Of a stretch of DNA of 64,000 nucleotides, positions 1 through 9,033 are shown one piece after another (position 1 is the stretch's first letter; each line of letters opens with the position of its first letter). The notes beneath the pieces were generated by a model. It searched no databases and had not been told where the DNA came from. It saw only the letters and a list, made by a program, of their open reading frames with translations. The DNA lies in the NCBI GenBank assembly GCA_947496175.1, contig CANMBU010000001.1:1116001-1180000 (forward strand). The letters are read 5' to 3'. The stretch is from an uncultured Roseovarius sp. Its GTDB lineage: Bacteria > Pseudomonadota > Alphaproteobacteria > Rhodobacterales > Rhodobacteraceae. The position numbers and the translations under genes were made by a program.

Positions 1-246
1 GATGGTCCAAACCTGAGATTTCGAGCGCAACTGGAAGTTCATGCGCCGTATCATGATGAAGTGGCCAAAGTCACACCTCGCGTCATGGATGTTCTGAATT
101 CTTATTTGCGCGCCGTTGATCTGGAAGATCTTCGCAGAAATTCCGCACTCGTCACGCTTCGAGCGCAAATGTTGCGCCGTATTCAGGTTGTGACGGGCGG
201 CAACCGGGTGAACGATCTCTTGATTATGGAATTTGTACTGAACTGA
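1..246 (+). CDS. fliL: Flagellar basal body-associated protein FliL, 5'-truncated
   Basis: FliL is a single-pass inner-membrane protein that surrounds the stator at the flagellar motor. Only the C-terminal 81 residues are present, because the open frame runs off the left edge of the window in frame 1. The visible part is the conserved periplasmic domain, with a PRVMDVLNSYLR stretch, LRAQMLRR, and the typical ending LLIMEFVLN. The stop lies 7 bases before the next gene, so it heads or continues a motility operon with the MotE-like gene and motA. A second, more divergent FliL-like gene lies at 9034-9525. The family call is confident; the start is outside the window. Confidence 0.88.
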   Translation, partial: DGPNLRFRAQLEVHAPYHDEVAKVTPRVMDVLNSYLRAVDLEDLRRNSALVTLRAQMLRRIQVVTGGNRVNDLLIMEFVLN

Positions 247-253
247 GGGCGAA

Positions 254-637
254 ATGATCGACATGATTGCAGATGTACTTTTGGTAGCTGGGGCTATTGG
301 CGCAGGGCTTTACTGTTTCGTTCTCGCGCGCCGTCTTAGTCGGTTTAACGATTTGGAAAAGGGTATCGGAGGCGCTGTTGCGGTGCTGTCGGCGCAAGTG
401 GATGACTTGACCAAAACACTCCAGTCCGCGCAGCACACTGCATCTGCGTCGACCATGTCTCTGGACGGACTAACAGATCGTGCGGAAAGCGTCGCCAAAA
501 GGTTGGAAATCCTGGTTGCCGCGATGCATGACATTCCATCGGAACCGGTCGCTCAGTCACCGTCTTCGCAACAGGATACGCAGCCCACCGCGGTCTTTCG
601 GCGTCATGTAAACACGCCGAACGGTGATGCAGCATGA
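254..637 (+). CDS. Small membrane-anchored flagellar-operon protein of unknown function
   Basis: A 127-residue protein with one N-terminal membrane segment (about residues 3-24), a probable coiled-coil stretch (about 30-95) and a low-complexity Ser/Gln/Pro tail. The ATG at 254 follows a GAGGGCGAA ribosome-binding region. The last bases overlap the next start in an ATGA arrangement, so it is translated with the MotE-like gene. Similar short proteins (DUF6468-like, from memory) sit between fliL and motE in alphaproteobacteria. A motor-associated role is inferred only from position; no catalytic motif is visible. Confidence 0.7.
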   Translation: MIDMIADVLLVAGAIGAGLYCFVLARRLSRFNDLEKGIGGAVAVLSAQVDDLTKTLQSAQHTASASTMSLDGLTDRAESVAKRLEILVAAMHDIPSEPVAQSPSSQQDTQPTAVFRRHVNTPNGDAA

Positions 638-1230
638 AAATACTCTCTCGAAAAAAGCAGTCTAAAAAAGCCGGAAGTCTGCAGGTGATCATTGTACTGC
701 TTATTGGTTCGGCACTTTTGCGCCTCGGTGAAGGTACTGGGCAAGCTCTCGCACGAGGTCCCGGTGAAATCGAAACCATCGCATCGCCCCAAACCGATGA
801 GATCCCCATTTGTCCGAAACCGGATGACCTTGAAAACATTCTCACCGTTCTCAATCAACGTGAAGACGGTTTGGTTGAAAGAGAAACTGCCCTGCGTGAC
901 AGGATGCATGCGCTGGATATCGCAGAAGATCAGGTGAGCAAGAAGCTTGCTCAACTTGAACGTGCAGAACAAACTCTTAGAGATACAATTGCTCTTGCAG
1001 ATACAGCCGCCGAGACGGATCTGGGTCGGCTCACGCGTGTCTACGAAACCATGAAACCGAAACAGGCTGCGGCGCTGTTTGAAGAGATGGACCCGAACTT
1101 CGCAGCCGGATTCCTCGGACGCATGCGTCCGGATGCAGCGGCCGCCATTATGGCTGGACTGAGCCCGGAAGCTGCGCATCTCTTCAGTGTTGTTCTGGCT
1201 GGCCGCAATGCCAATGTGCCGCGCGAATGA
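634..1230 (+). CDS. MotE family flagellar motor protein
   Basis: 198 residues with an N-terminal membrane segment (about 15-40), a central coiled coil (about 70-135, with HALDIAEDQVSKKLAQLERAE) and a C-terminal MgtE-N-like helical domain containing YETMKPKQAAALFEEMDP and FLGRMRPDAAAAIMAGL. MotE proteins of Sinorhizobium and relatives are periplasmic chaperones linked to motor assembly. The gene overlaps its upstream neighbour by 4 bases and is followed by motA, which fits a motor operon. The family is recognised from the C-terminal repeat pattern; the exact role here is inferred. Confidence 0.78.
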   Translation: MKILSRKKQSKKAGSLQVIIVLLIGSALLRLGEGTGQALARGPGEIETIASPQTDEIPICPKPDDLENILTVLNQREDGLVERETALRDRMHALDIAEDQVSKKLAQLERAEQTLRDTIALADTAAETDLGRLTRVYETMKPKQAAALFEEMDPNFAAGFLGRMRPDAAAAIMAGLSPEAAHLFSVVLAGRNANVPRE

Positions 1231-1303
1231 AATCAAACATCTCAGCCATTTCTTAACTTCGTCATGCCAATTTAACGTCAATCTGTTTTCTGTGGTGAAC
1301 GGT

Positions 1304-2173
1304 ATGATCGGAATTATCGGTATTCTTGTAATCTTTGCGATGGTTTTTGGCGGTTATCTCGCGGCTGGTGGAAAGCTTGGGATCATTCTCAAAGCTCTCC
1401 CATTTGAGATGATGATGATCGGAGGGGCGGCAATCGGTGCGTTCTTGATCAGCAATGATATGGGGGCAATCAAGCATACAGCGAAAGACATTGGAAAAGT
1501 CTTCAAAGGCCCAAAATGGAAGCCAGATGATTACCGAGAACTGCTATGTCTGCTCTTTGAACTTCTTAGACTCGCGCGTGCAAATCCAGTTGGAATTGAA
1601 GAGCACATTGAGACACCAGAAGAGTCGACGATCTTTAGTAAGTACCAAAAAATTCTTGACGATAAAGAAGCCATAGCACTGATCTGCGACACAATGCGAT
1701 CAGCCTCGATGAACTACGATGACCCTCATCAGGTCGAGGATGTCCTGGACAAGCGCATGGAAGCATCCATGCATCACGCGCTACATTCCAGTCACGCGCT
1801 TCAGACAATGGCAGATGGTCTGCCGGCGCTGGGGATTGTCGCGGCGGTTTTGGGGGTTATCAAAACGATGGCCTCTATTGATCAGCCTCCAGAAGTGCTA
1901 GGCAAAATGATCGGTGGTGCTTTGGTTGGGACATTCTTGGGCGTCTTTCTTGCCTATGGTCTTGTTGGTCCCTTTGCCGGCAAGGTCAAAGCGGTGGTTG
2001 AGGAGGACGGTCACTTCTACCAACTGATTCGCGAAGTCCTTGTGGCCAATCTTCACAACCATGCAACCAACATCTGTATAGAAGTCGGTCGCCAAAACAC
2101 GCCATCGCATTGCCGGCCAAGTTTTGTCGATCTGGAGACTGCGCTGAAGGAAATGAAGCAGGAAGCAGCATGA
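1304..2173 (+). CDS. motA: Flagellar motor stator protein MotA
   Basis: MotA forms the proton-conducting stator with MotB and drives rotor torque. The 289-residue protein starts with MIGIIGILVIFAMVFGGYLA and has four membrane segments: two near the N-terminus and a pair at about 170-230 containing ALGIVAAVLGVIKTM and GGALVGTFLGVFLAYGL. The charged cytoplasmic loop lies between the pairs. ATG 1304 is chosen because it gives the canonical MotA N-terminus; an open extension upstream to 1187 has no family similarity. It overlaps the next gene in an ATGA junction at 2170-2173. motB is not in the window. Confidence 0.95.
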   Translation: MIGIIGILVIFAMVFGGYLAAGGKLGIILKALPFEMMMIGGAAIGAFLISNDMGAIKHTAKDIGKVFKGPKWKPDDYRELLCLLFELLRLARANPVGIEEHIETPEESTIFSKYQKILDDKEAIALICDTMRSASMNYDDPHQVEDVLDKRMEASMHHALHSSHALQTMADGLPALGIVAAVLGVIKTMASIDQPPEVLGKMIGGALVGTFLGVFLAYGLVGPFAGKVKAVVEEDGHFYQLIREVLVANLHNHATNICIEVGRQNTPSHCRPSFVDLETALKEMKQEAA

Positions 2174-4449
2174 AGTTTTGCGGCGCAATCCTGGTGGTTT
2201 TCATTTTGGGGCTTACACCTGCATTCGCGCAAATTGTAAAAATTCGAGCTGGTGAGCACCAAGGGTTTTCACGCCTTGTATTCAACCTGCCGAACCGTAC
2301 CGAATGGTCGATTGATGACTTTGGAGACGGGTTCATTCTGCGGTTCGATGAAACGGCTCTTGTTCTGGATACAAGTACTGTTTTCGCAAAGCTCGACAAA
2401 AACAGGATCACAACTGTTAAAACTGCCAAATCTTCCAGTTCCGTTTATGTAGAGTTTGCCTGCGTTTGCAGGATCGAAACCTTCTGGCATGGCCGCTCTA
2501 GGCTGGTTGTTGATGTGATCGACATAGAGACAACAGAAGCAGCGCACTTCGTGCCGTCACGCAATCCAAATCACAGTCTTGATATCAATCCAATAACTGT
2601 ACCGGGCATTCGCCTTCCTGCAAAACGTACCTCTCGAACAGCACGGCTATTTGAAACCACTATGGGTTTTGACGAAACAGCCGTGAGCCAAAATCAAAGT
2701 GCTTCTCAAAACGAGGAAAGAGTCGCAGCGATTTCCAAGATAAATAAAGAGCTTCTGCAAAGCCTGGCGCGTGCTGCAACTCAGGGCCTTTTAACGGCAA
2801 AGACTGCTTGGAAGGTAGAAAAACAACAGAAAGACAACACTGTAGAACCGACGGATGGACGCGAGCCCAATGAAAACCAAGAGGATCGCAGCAAACATCT
2901 GAACCCTGCGGATAGTCTTAGTGTCAAAGCGATCACAAGCATCGACCGCGATTTTCTGGCCGGGTTGGAAATCCTTGGATCAAAGGAGACGATCTCTGAG
3001 TGCCTTGCACAAGACCGCGTGGATGTTGGATCCTGGGTGGATGATGTTTCATTCTCTCAACGGATTGGCCCTTTAAGGATTGAACTAACAAACGAGCTTG
3101 ATCGACCCAATATGAAGGCCACAGAAAGCCTTGTAAGATCTTACTTGTATTTTGGCTTTGGTTTAGAAGCTCTCAGCGTGCAAGCAAATGCCTCGTTCTC
3201 CGAAGACGACCGTGCAATCTACGCGACGATTGCCGCGATCATGGATGGTGATCCCGTGCCTGTGCCATCCATCTTTCAAAACCAGCTCACGTGTGATGGC
3301 GCTGCGGCTCTTTGGGCGGCTTTATCTCGCCCCAGCTTATCGAGCGATTTGGATGCGAACTTAGACGCTATTCTTTTTTCATTTTCTGAGCTGCCCAGGC
3401 ACTTGAGAGCACATTTGGGCCCTACTTTGTCGGGATTGTTTCTTAACGCGGGATTTGTCGAGGAAAGTGCGCACGTACTCAGGATTTTGGAACGAGTAGA
3501 AGAAACGAAAAACCCTGAGGAGATGTTGGCAAAGGCCGAGCATTTCGCAGCGACTGGTGAGGCTGAATTGGCAACAGAGCATTTTGAAACTGTGGTGGAA
3601 TCAGACAGTCGTCCTTCGGCATCTGCACTTGTCAAAATGATTGAAGTGATGCTGGAGCGCGACGAAGTGATCCCGCGCGACATTGCCGATTTGGCTGGGG
3701 CGTATGCATATGAGCGACAGTATCATGATTTAGGTCCTGCAATCACGCGGGTACACATCTTGGCGTTGGCATCTTCAGGTGACTTTGCCGCAGCATTTCA
3801 GGTACTGGAAGCGACTGAGCAATTACCGACTTCTTCTGCAAACGGCATTCGCGCGGAACTCGCAGAGTTTCTTGCCTCCAATGGTGACCAATTTGAAACT
3901 CTTCGATTTGCAGTGTCTGGACAGCTTGGCGAGGTGCAAAACCTCACCCCAGCAACGGCATATGGCATCGCCAAAACGTTAAAGACCATGCGGTTCTATG
4001 AAGCCGCTTTGCCGTATTTAAACCGTTCTTTTCCAAAAACTCTGCAAAGAAATGCGCGTTTATTGCGTTCCGAGATATCGCTGGCGCAGGACAACCCAAG
4101 ATCTGCGGAAGCCGCGCTTCTTGGGCTTGATGGTCAAGATGTGAATATTCTGCGCGCGCGTGCCAAGAGCATGTTGGGGCATCATGACCAAGCTGTGGCT
4201 CTGTACCAATCCGCGGGTATGGCATCTGCTGCGTTAAGAGAAGCGTGGCTGGCAAAGGAATGGGATAGGCTTCCTGAAGAAAGTGGTGTTTTTGGTGCCG
4301 TTGCAAATCTGTATGACGGACCAGAGCCACCTGTGGATGAAGGACAGTTGGCTCAAAGCAGTGCGTTGATTGATACAGCATCCAACTCAAGAACAGCCAT
4401 CGAAGCCATGCTGTCCGCTGTTCCACGCATGCAGGAAACAAAACCCTAG
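2170..4449 (+). CDS. Large periplasmic repeat protein in the motor operon (MotC-like position), function unknown
   Basis: 759 residues. A signal peptide (MKFCGAILVVFILGLTPAFAQ) is followed by a beta-rich AMIN-like module (about 20-135, with GFSRLVFNL and SRLVVDVID), a charged Glu/Asn/Lys-rich linker (about 170-270) and an alpha-helical C-terminal half that looks like TPR/solenoid repeats (for example FYEAALPYLNRSFPKTLQRN and HHDQAVALYQSAGMASAAL). The ATG overlaps the motA stop. Rhizobial motA operons also carry a large periplasmic protein, MotC, but I cannot claim homology from reading. An envelope role in motor or disc assembly is inferred from context only. Base composition looks AT-richer than in the housekeeping genes. 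Confidence 0.72.
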   Translation: MKFCGAILVVFILGLTPAFAQIVKIRAGEHQGFSRLVFNLPNRTEWSIDDFGDGFILRFDETALVLDTSTVFAKLDKNRITTVKTAKSSSSVYVEFACVCRIETFWHGRSRLVVDVIDIETTEAAHFVPSRNPNHSLDINPITVPGIRLPAKRTSRTARLFETTMGFDETAVSQNQSASQNEERVAAISKINKELLQSLARAATQGLLTAKTAWKVEKQQKDNTVEPTDGREPNENQEDRSKHLNPADSLSVKAITSIDRDFLAGLEILGSKETISECLAQDRVDVGSWVDDVSFSQRIGPLRIELTNELDRPNMKATESLVRSYLYFGFGLEALSVQANASFSEDDRAIYATIAAIMDGDPVPVPSIFQNQLTCDGAAALWAALSRPSLSSDLDANLDAILFSFSELPRHLRAHLGPTLSGLFLNAGFVEESAHVLRILERVEETKNPEEMLAKAEHFAATGEAELATEHFETVVESDSRPSASALVKMIEVMLERDEVIPRDIADLAGAYAYERQYHDLGPAITRVHILALASSGDFAAAFQVLEATEQLPTSSANGIRAELAEFLASNGDQFETLRFAVSGQLGEVQNLTPATAYGIAKTLKTMRFYEAALPYLNRSFPKTLQRNARLLRSEISLAQDNPRSAEAALLGLDGQDVNILRARAKSMLGHHDQAVALYQSAGMASAALREAWLAKEWDRLPEESGVFGAVANLYDGPEPPVDEGQLAQSSALIDTASNSRTAIEAMLSAVPRMQETKP

Positions 4450-4456
4450 TTTTCAA

Positions 4457-4476
4457 TTTAAATTACTAAATTTAAA
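4457..4476 (+). terminator. Weak AT-rich inverted repeat after the periplasmic repeat gene
   Basis: TTTAAATT and AATTTAAA arms flank a short centre just after the stop at 4449. The stem is entirely A/T and no clear T-run follows, so it is at best a weak terminator. The rest of the 204-base spacer before flhA shows no recognisable gene; an AAGGGAGG ribosome binding site ends it. Confidence 0.2.
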
Positions 4477-4653
4477 CGAAAAAGCTTCAAAGTTGCGGAA
4501 ATTGAAGGATCAGAAACCGCAATCTTCGGAGATCGATTTGACTTTTGTTACTCCCCACAACTGGGCTGGGTTGCAACTCTTGAATGCTGATGCGTCTGGC
4601 AGCCTTGGCAAGTTGGAGTCGTCACGTCCGCGCTGTCGCGAAGGGAGGTCGTA

Positions 4654-6738
4654 GTGTTCAAAAATACACCGGGTGCAGTTTTTCAACCAACTGTGCTGCT
4701 CGCATTGGCGCTTATGGCCATCATCATAATGATGATCCTGCCAATGCCAGCTTGGGTGTTGGATGTTGGCCTTGCCGCTTCTTTTGCATTGGCCATTCTG
4801 ATTTTCACGGTCACTCTTTTCATTGAGCGACCGCTGGATTTCTCTTCATTCCCGACAATACTTTTGGCATCGCTCATGCTTCGTCTGTCTTTGAATGTAT
4901 CATCGACAAAGCTGATTATCGGGCAAGGTCATACAGGTACGGATGCGGCGGGCGATGTCATTGAGGGCTTTGCCAGCTTTGTGATGGGCGGAAACGTGTT
5001 CCTCGGGTTGGTCGTATTTGGTGTCCTGCTCATTGTGAACTTCATGGTGATTACTAAGGGTGCTGCGCGTATGGCCGAAGTGGGCGCACGCTTTGCTCTG
5101 GATGGCATGCCGGGCAAGCAGATGGCGATTGACAGCGATATGTCTGCGGGCGCAATCGATCACAAAGAGGCCCGCGAGCGCAGAGAGCGTGAACAACAGG
5201 AAACCACATTTTTTGGCTCATTGGATGGCGCCTCGAAATTCGTTAAGGGCGATGCGATTGCCGGTGTTCTGATCACGCTGCTTAACCTGATCGTTGGCTT
5301 GATCATGGGTCTCGTCGTTCATGATATGGCCATTTCCAAGGCGTTTGAAACCTATGCTATCCTAACGGTTGGCGATGGGCTGGTGACACAAATTCCGGCT
5401 GTCATTATCTCGATTTCATCTGCGCTGTTGCTGGCGAGGGGAGGTTCCAAAGGCGCAACTGACATCGCGCTCTTTGCGCAGCTCGGCCGGCATCCTTCGG
5501 CTATGCTGACCGTTTCGTTTTTGATGATCTTGTTCGCGATTGTGCCCGGATTGCCCTTCGTACCCTTTACAATTGGTGGCCTCGTCCTTGGCGGTGCTGC
5601 CTTCTGGCAGATGTCACAAAAGAAGAATGAAGCAAACAACACAACAGAACCCGCTCCAGAAATCCTGCCGGCCAGCAAGTCGCTAGGCGATCTTCTGGAT
5701 CTGGACGACGTGCACGTCGAATTTGCGCCGGATTTGGTGAATATGGTGTTGGACCCCGGTTCTGGACTGGATGCCAGGATTGACAATATGCGGCGGCACA
5801 TCGCCAGCCATTTTGGTGTGATACTCCCCGAAATTCGCCTCACCGACGAGCCATCATTGTCATCAGGAACTTACTTGATCCGCATTCAAGGCGTCGAACA
5901 GGCGCGGGCTAATTTGCGGCTGGACCACGTTCTGGCTCTGGATCCTGCCAACCACCCGACTTTGCCAAGTGGGGAAACCGTGAGTGAACCGGTTTACGGC
6001 GCACCAGCCTGTTGGATTCCGCAGTCTGAAGAGCAAGAGGCCGCTGTTTCTGGTGTCACATTGGTCTACCCGGCTGAGGTTTTGGCGACGCATCTGCTTG
6101 AGATCATCAAGCGCAATCTTGGCCGTTTGCTCACTATGAAGTCGATGCGATCACTGCTTGATGAAATGGTTAACCTCAGCGACTCTGCCCGTTCTGATGC
6201 AAACCGGAAACTGCTCGATGAAATGGTGCCTGATCGGGTTCCAACGGATTTGCTTCATGCCGTTTTGAGGTTGCTTTTGAACGAGCAGGTTTCGATCCGG
6301 AACATGCCACTGATCCTTGAGTCTTTGTGCGAAGCCAAACAGATCCACAAATCGACTGAAGCCATGTGTGAACATGTTCGCCAGCGACTGGGGTTTCAGC
6401 TTGTCTCACAGCTTGTCACCGAAGATGGAAATCTGCCTCTGATCCAGCTGGCTCCTGAGTGGGAGGATACGTTTTTGACCTATCAGGTAGAAACTGACCG
6501 GGGTCGACTGGATGTCGCGCTACCGCCTGAACTCTTCAATTCGCTGACTGCAGCGGCATCAGAGCAAGTGGCGCAAGCCAGCGAAAGGGGAGGCTTCCCC
6601 GCGATTGTCACATCAGCCCCGCGTCGTCGATTCTTGCGCACAGTATTGATGGCCAAAAACATTACGAACCCAGTCTTGTCGTTTGAAGAGATTGGCGTCA
6701 ATGCTCAGCCCACATTGGTCGGTGTGATCTCGGCATGA
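4654..6738 (+). CDS. flhA: Flagellar biosynthesis protein FlhA
   Basis: FlhA is the nonameric export-gate protein of the flagellar type III secretion system. 694 residues: about eight membrane segments in the first 330 residues, the conserved cytoplasmic-loop FHIPEP-type region (ALDGMPGKQMAIDSDMSAG at about 148-166), then the large C-terminal cytoplasmic domain ending with TSAPRRRFLRTV. The start is GTG 4654, preceded by a strong AAGGGAGG site 5 bases away; this gives the correct N-terminus. It overlaps fliR by 4 bases (ATGA). Length is normal for the family. Confidence 0.97.
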   Translation: MFKNTPGAVFQPTVLLALALMAIIIMMILPMPAWVLDVGLAASFALAILIFTVTLFIERPLDFSSFPTILLASLMLRLSLNVSSTKLIIGQGHTGTDAAGDVIEGFASFVMGGNVFLGLVVFGVLLIVNFMVITKGAARMAEVGARFALDGMPGKQMAIDSDMSAGAIDHKEARERREREQQETTFFGSLDGASKFVKGDAIAGVLITLLNLIVGLIMGLVVHDMAISKAFETYAILTVGDGLVTQIPAVIISISSALLLARGGSKGATDIALFAQLGRHPSAMLTVSFLMILFAIVPGLPFVPFTIGGLVLGGAAFWQMSQKKNEANNTTEPAPEILPASKSLGDLLDLDDVHVEFAPDLVNMVLDPGSGLDARIDNMRRHIASHFGVILPEIRLTDEPSLSSGTYLIRIQGVEQARANLRLDHVLALDPANHPTLPSGETVSEPVYGAPACWIPQSEEQEAAVSGVTLVYPAEVLATHLLEIIKRNLGRLLTMKSMRSLLDEMVNLSDSARSDANRKLLDEMVPDRVPTDLLHAVLRLLLNEQVSIRNMPLILESLCEAKQIHKSTEAMCEHVRQRLGFQLVSQLVTEDGNLPLIQLAPEWEDTFLTYQVETDRGRLDVALPPELFNSLTAAASEQVAQASERGGFPAIVTSAPRRRFLRTVLMAKNITNPVLSFEEIGVNAQPTLVGVISA

Positions 6739-7511
6739 CCGAATTGGCGGCCCTCCTGGATCTGACAAATCAGCTTTTATGGGTACATTTTGTCGTGTTT
6801 TTACGCGTCGCACCGGCAACGGCGCTATTCCCGGGCTTAGGAGAGCAATCCATACCAGCGCGCTTCAAACTGTTGCTGGCCCTTATGTTTACCGTAACTG
6901 TAACACCCGTTCTCACTCCAGATCTGATCGAAATGCCGGACAATGCTATGGCTTTCACACAGGTCATCTTTGTAGAAATCGGGCTTGGTACACTGATTGG
7001 CATTGGGTTGCGGCTTTTTCTCCTCGCACTACAGACAGCGGGGTCCATTGCGGCGCAGGTCACATCTCTTTCTCAAATCCTAGGCACTGCGGGTGTCACA
7101 CCGCTACCGGCGATGGGTCATCTTTTGGCGATCGGCGCGCTGACGTTGGGCATGATCATGGGCCTGCATGTTCATTTAGCCAGAATGCTTGTATTGACCT
7201 ACGATGTCTTTCCAACAGCAGTCGTTCCCGATGCGGGTTCGGTCGCGCAATGGGGAATTCATAGAATATCAGATGCGTTCGCACTGGCATTTACCCTCGC
7301 CGCACCATTTGTAATCGTCTCGGTTGTCTACAACGTTACGCTCGGCGTGATTAACCGCGCCATGCCGCAAATGATGGTGGTCTTCATTGGTGCGCCGGTG
7401 ATCACGTTCATGGGCCTTACTCTGCTGTTCTTGCTCTCAGCCATCATGCTGCGTTTATGGGTGGAAGGTTTTCAGGCGTTTATGATCAGTCCGTTTGAGA
7501 TTGTCCGATGA
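6735..7511 (+). CDS. fliR: Flagellar biosynthesis protein FliR
   Basis: FliR joins FliP and FliQ in the helical export gate of the flagellar secretion apparatus. 258 residues with about six hydrophobic segments, including FVVFLRVAPATALFPGLGE near the N-terminus and the conserved NRAMPQMMVVFIGAPV stretch (about 208-225). It is coupled to flhA and flhB by 4-base overlaps on both sides. Its partner fliQ is on the other strand at 12219-12488; fliP is not present in the window. Confidence 0.95.
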   Translation: MTELAALLDLTNQLLWVHFVVFLRVAPATALFPGLGEQSIPARFKLLLALMFTVTVTPVLTPDLIEMPDNAMAFTQVIFVEIGLGTLIGIGLRLFLLALQTAGSIAAQVTSLSQILGTAGVTPLPAMGHLLAIGALTLGMIMGLHVHLARMLVLTYDVFPTAVVPDAGSVAQWGIHRISDAFALAFTLAAPFVIVSVVYNVTLGVINRAMPQMMVVFIGAPVITFMGLTLLFLLSAIMLRLWVEGFQAFMISPFEIVR

Positions 7512-8596
7512 GTGGCAAACCAGATGACGATACCGACAAGTCGCACGAGCCGACGCCTCATAAGCTGGCGGAGGCACGAAAAAAGGGTCAAATCGCAAAA
7601 TCGGCTGATTTGACCACGGCCGCAGCCTATGGTGGTTTTCTCCTTACGGCGCTTATTGCGGGAGAGGCATCGGTAGACGCTCTCGCATCGTTGTTCAAAA
7701 CACTGATTTTACAATCGGGTACACTTTCGGAACTGTTTTTTGAAGGCAGTCAACATGTCGTTTCAGGTGCAATCCTGAGCATACTTGCCGTCGGTCTATC
7801 GGCTTGGTTCATTTTACCGACGTCAACAGTATTGGCGTCCGTGTTTGCCCAACGCAGCTTCATCGTTACGCCGTCGAAGCTAAAGCCGAAATTATCGCGG
7901 ATCAGCCTTATCCAGAACGCGAAAAACAAATACGGTCCAACAGGCCTGTTCGAGTTTTTCAAGAACTTCGCAAAACTGGTCCTCTATTCCTGCCTGCTTG
8001 CAATCTTTTTGATTTACCGCCTGCCCGAACTGGCCGGAAGTCTGCATGCAGAACCGGCTCAGATTGGGGCGCTTATGGCGCGTATTTTGGTCGACTTCAT
8101 GTTTGTTGTTCTGGGCATCGCGCTGGGCATAGGCGCAATTGACTACATCTGGCATTACTTCGACCATCTGAGACAAAACCGCATGTCACATCAAGAACTT
8201 AAGGAAGAATTCAAGCAAAACGAGGGCGATCCGCACCTCAAAAGTGAACGCCGCCAGCGTGCTGCGCGTGTCGCGTCGGAACAAATGATCAGTGATGTGA
8301 AGGATGCTGAAGTTGTGATCATGAACCCAACGCATTTTGCCGTGGCCCTGAAATGGAGCCGAATGCCCGGGGCTGCCCCAGTTTGTGTCGCTAAGGGTGT
8401 GGACCATATGGCGATGACCATTCGTGATGTGGCCATGGAACATGGTGTGCCTGTCCGGCAGGACGCGCCAACGGCGCGTGCGCTCTTTGCCTCAATAGAA
8501 ATCGGCGAGGAAATCGATCCGTCACACTACCGCGCTGTCGCAGCCGCAGTGCGCTTTGCCGAAGCCATGCGCAAACGTGCGAAAGGCCTGCGATGA
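7508..8596 (+). CDS. flhB: Flagellar export switch protein FlhB
   Basis: FlhB controls the switch from rod/hook to filament substrates by self-cleavage. 362 residues: a charged N-terminus with the family motif DKSHEPTPHKLAEARKKGQ, four membrane segments (about 40-210), and a cytoplasmic domain with the autocleavage site N273-P274-T275-H276 followed by FAVALKW. The motif is intact, so switching should be normal; the presumed partner FliK is at 19174-20934. Overlaps fliR and the next gene by 4 bases each. Confidence 0.96.
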   Translation: MSGKPDDDTDKSHEPTPHKLAEARKKGQIAKSADLTTAAAYGGFLLTALIAGEASVDALASLFKTLILQSGTLSELFFEGSQHVVSGAILSILAVGLSAWFILPTSTVLASVFAQRSFIVTPSKLKPKLSRISLIQNAKNKYGPTGLFEFFKNFAKLVLYSCLLAIFLIYRLPELAGSLHAEPAQIGALMARILVDFMFVVLGIALGIGAIDYIWHYFDHLRQNRMSHQELKEEFKQNEGDPHLKSERRQRAARVASEQMISDVKDAEVVIMNPTHFAVALKWSRMPGAAPVCVAKGVDHMAMTIRDVAMEHGVPVRQDAPTARALFASIEIGEEIDPSHYRAVAAAVRFAEAMRKRAKGLR

Positions 8597-9027
8597 GAAA
8601 AAACACGCTTCAGCAATTGTCAGATTTGACTAACGCGAAGTATCAAGCGGATTTGGCGCGTCTGGCGACCTTAAAAGAGGCCGAGGACAATGTGCGCAGT
8701 GCGCTGGATGAGTTAGACACGTCACGCAGACGAAACGCGGCCGCCTTGTTGTCCGAGCTGAATGGGCAAAAATCTTTGGGCGGTGATGTGCTATGGCAGG
8801 CATGGATGAGTCGTGCGCGTGAGGCCAGGCAACTGGAAATGGCACAAATTCGGGCACAGAAAGAGCATTTGCTGCAAACTCTGCGTTTATCATTTGGTCG
8901 CCGGCTTGCGGCCGAGCAACTCAGAGAACGTTATTCTGCTGATACCCGAAAACAAGACAGCAAAAAGCACCAATCAGAACAGCAGAGCTTGAACATTCTA
9001 GACGCGGCTGGCAAGCGGGACGGTTAA
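8593..9027 (+). CDS. FliJ-like coiled-coil flagellar protein (tentative)
   Basis: A 144-residue hydrophilic protein that is almost entirely helical and rich in Ala, Leu, Glu, Arg and Gln, with a predicted two-segment coiled coil (about 8-60 and 70-118). It has no signal peptide or membrane segment. Start ATG 8593 overlaps the flhB stop. Size, coiled-coil form and position in the export-gate operon resemble FliJ, the stalk protein of the FliI ATPase, but sequence similarity is too low to be certain. fliI is about 4.7 kb away. A general chaperone or structural role is the alternative. Confidence 0.65.
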   Translation: MRKNTLQQLSDLTNAKYQADLARLATLKEAEDNVRSALDELDTSRRRNAAALLSELNGQKSLGGDVLWQAWMSRAREARQLEMAQIRAQKEHLLQTLRLSFGRRLAAEQLRERYSADTRKQDSKKHQSEQQSLNILDAAGKRDG

Positions 9028-9033
9028 AAAGGG

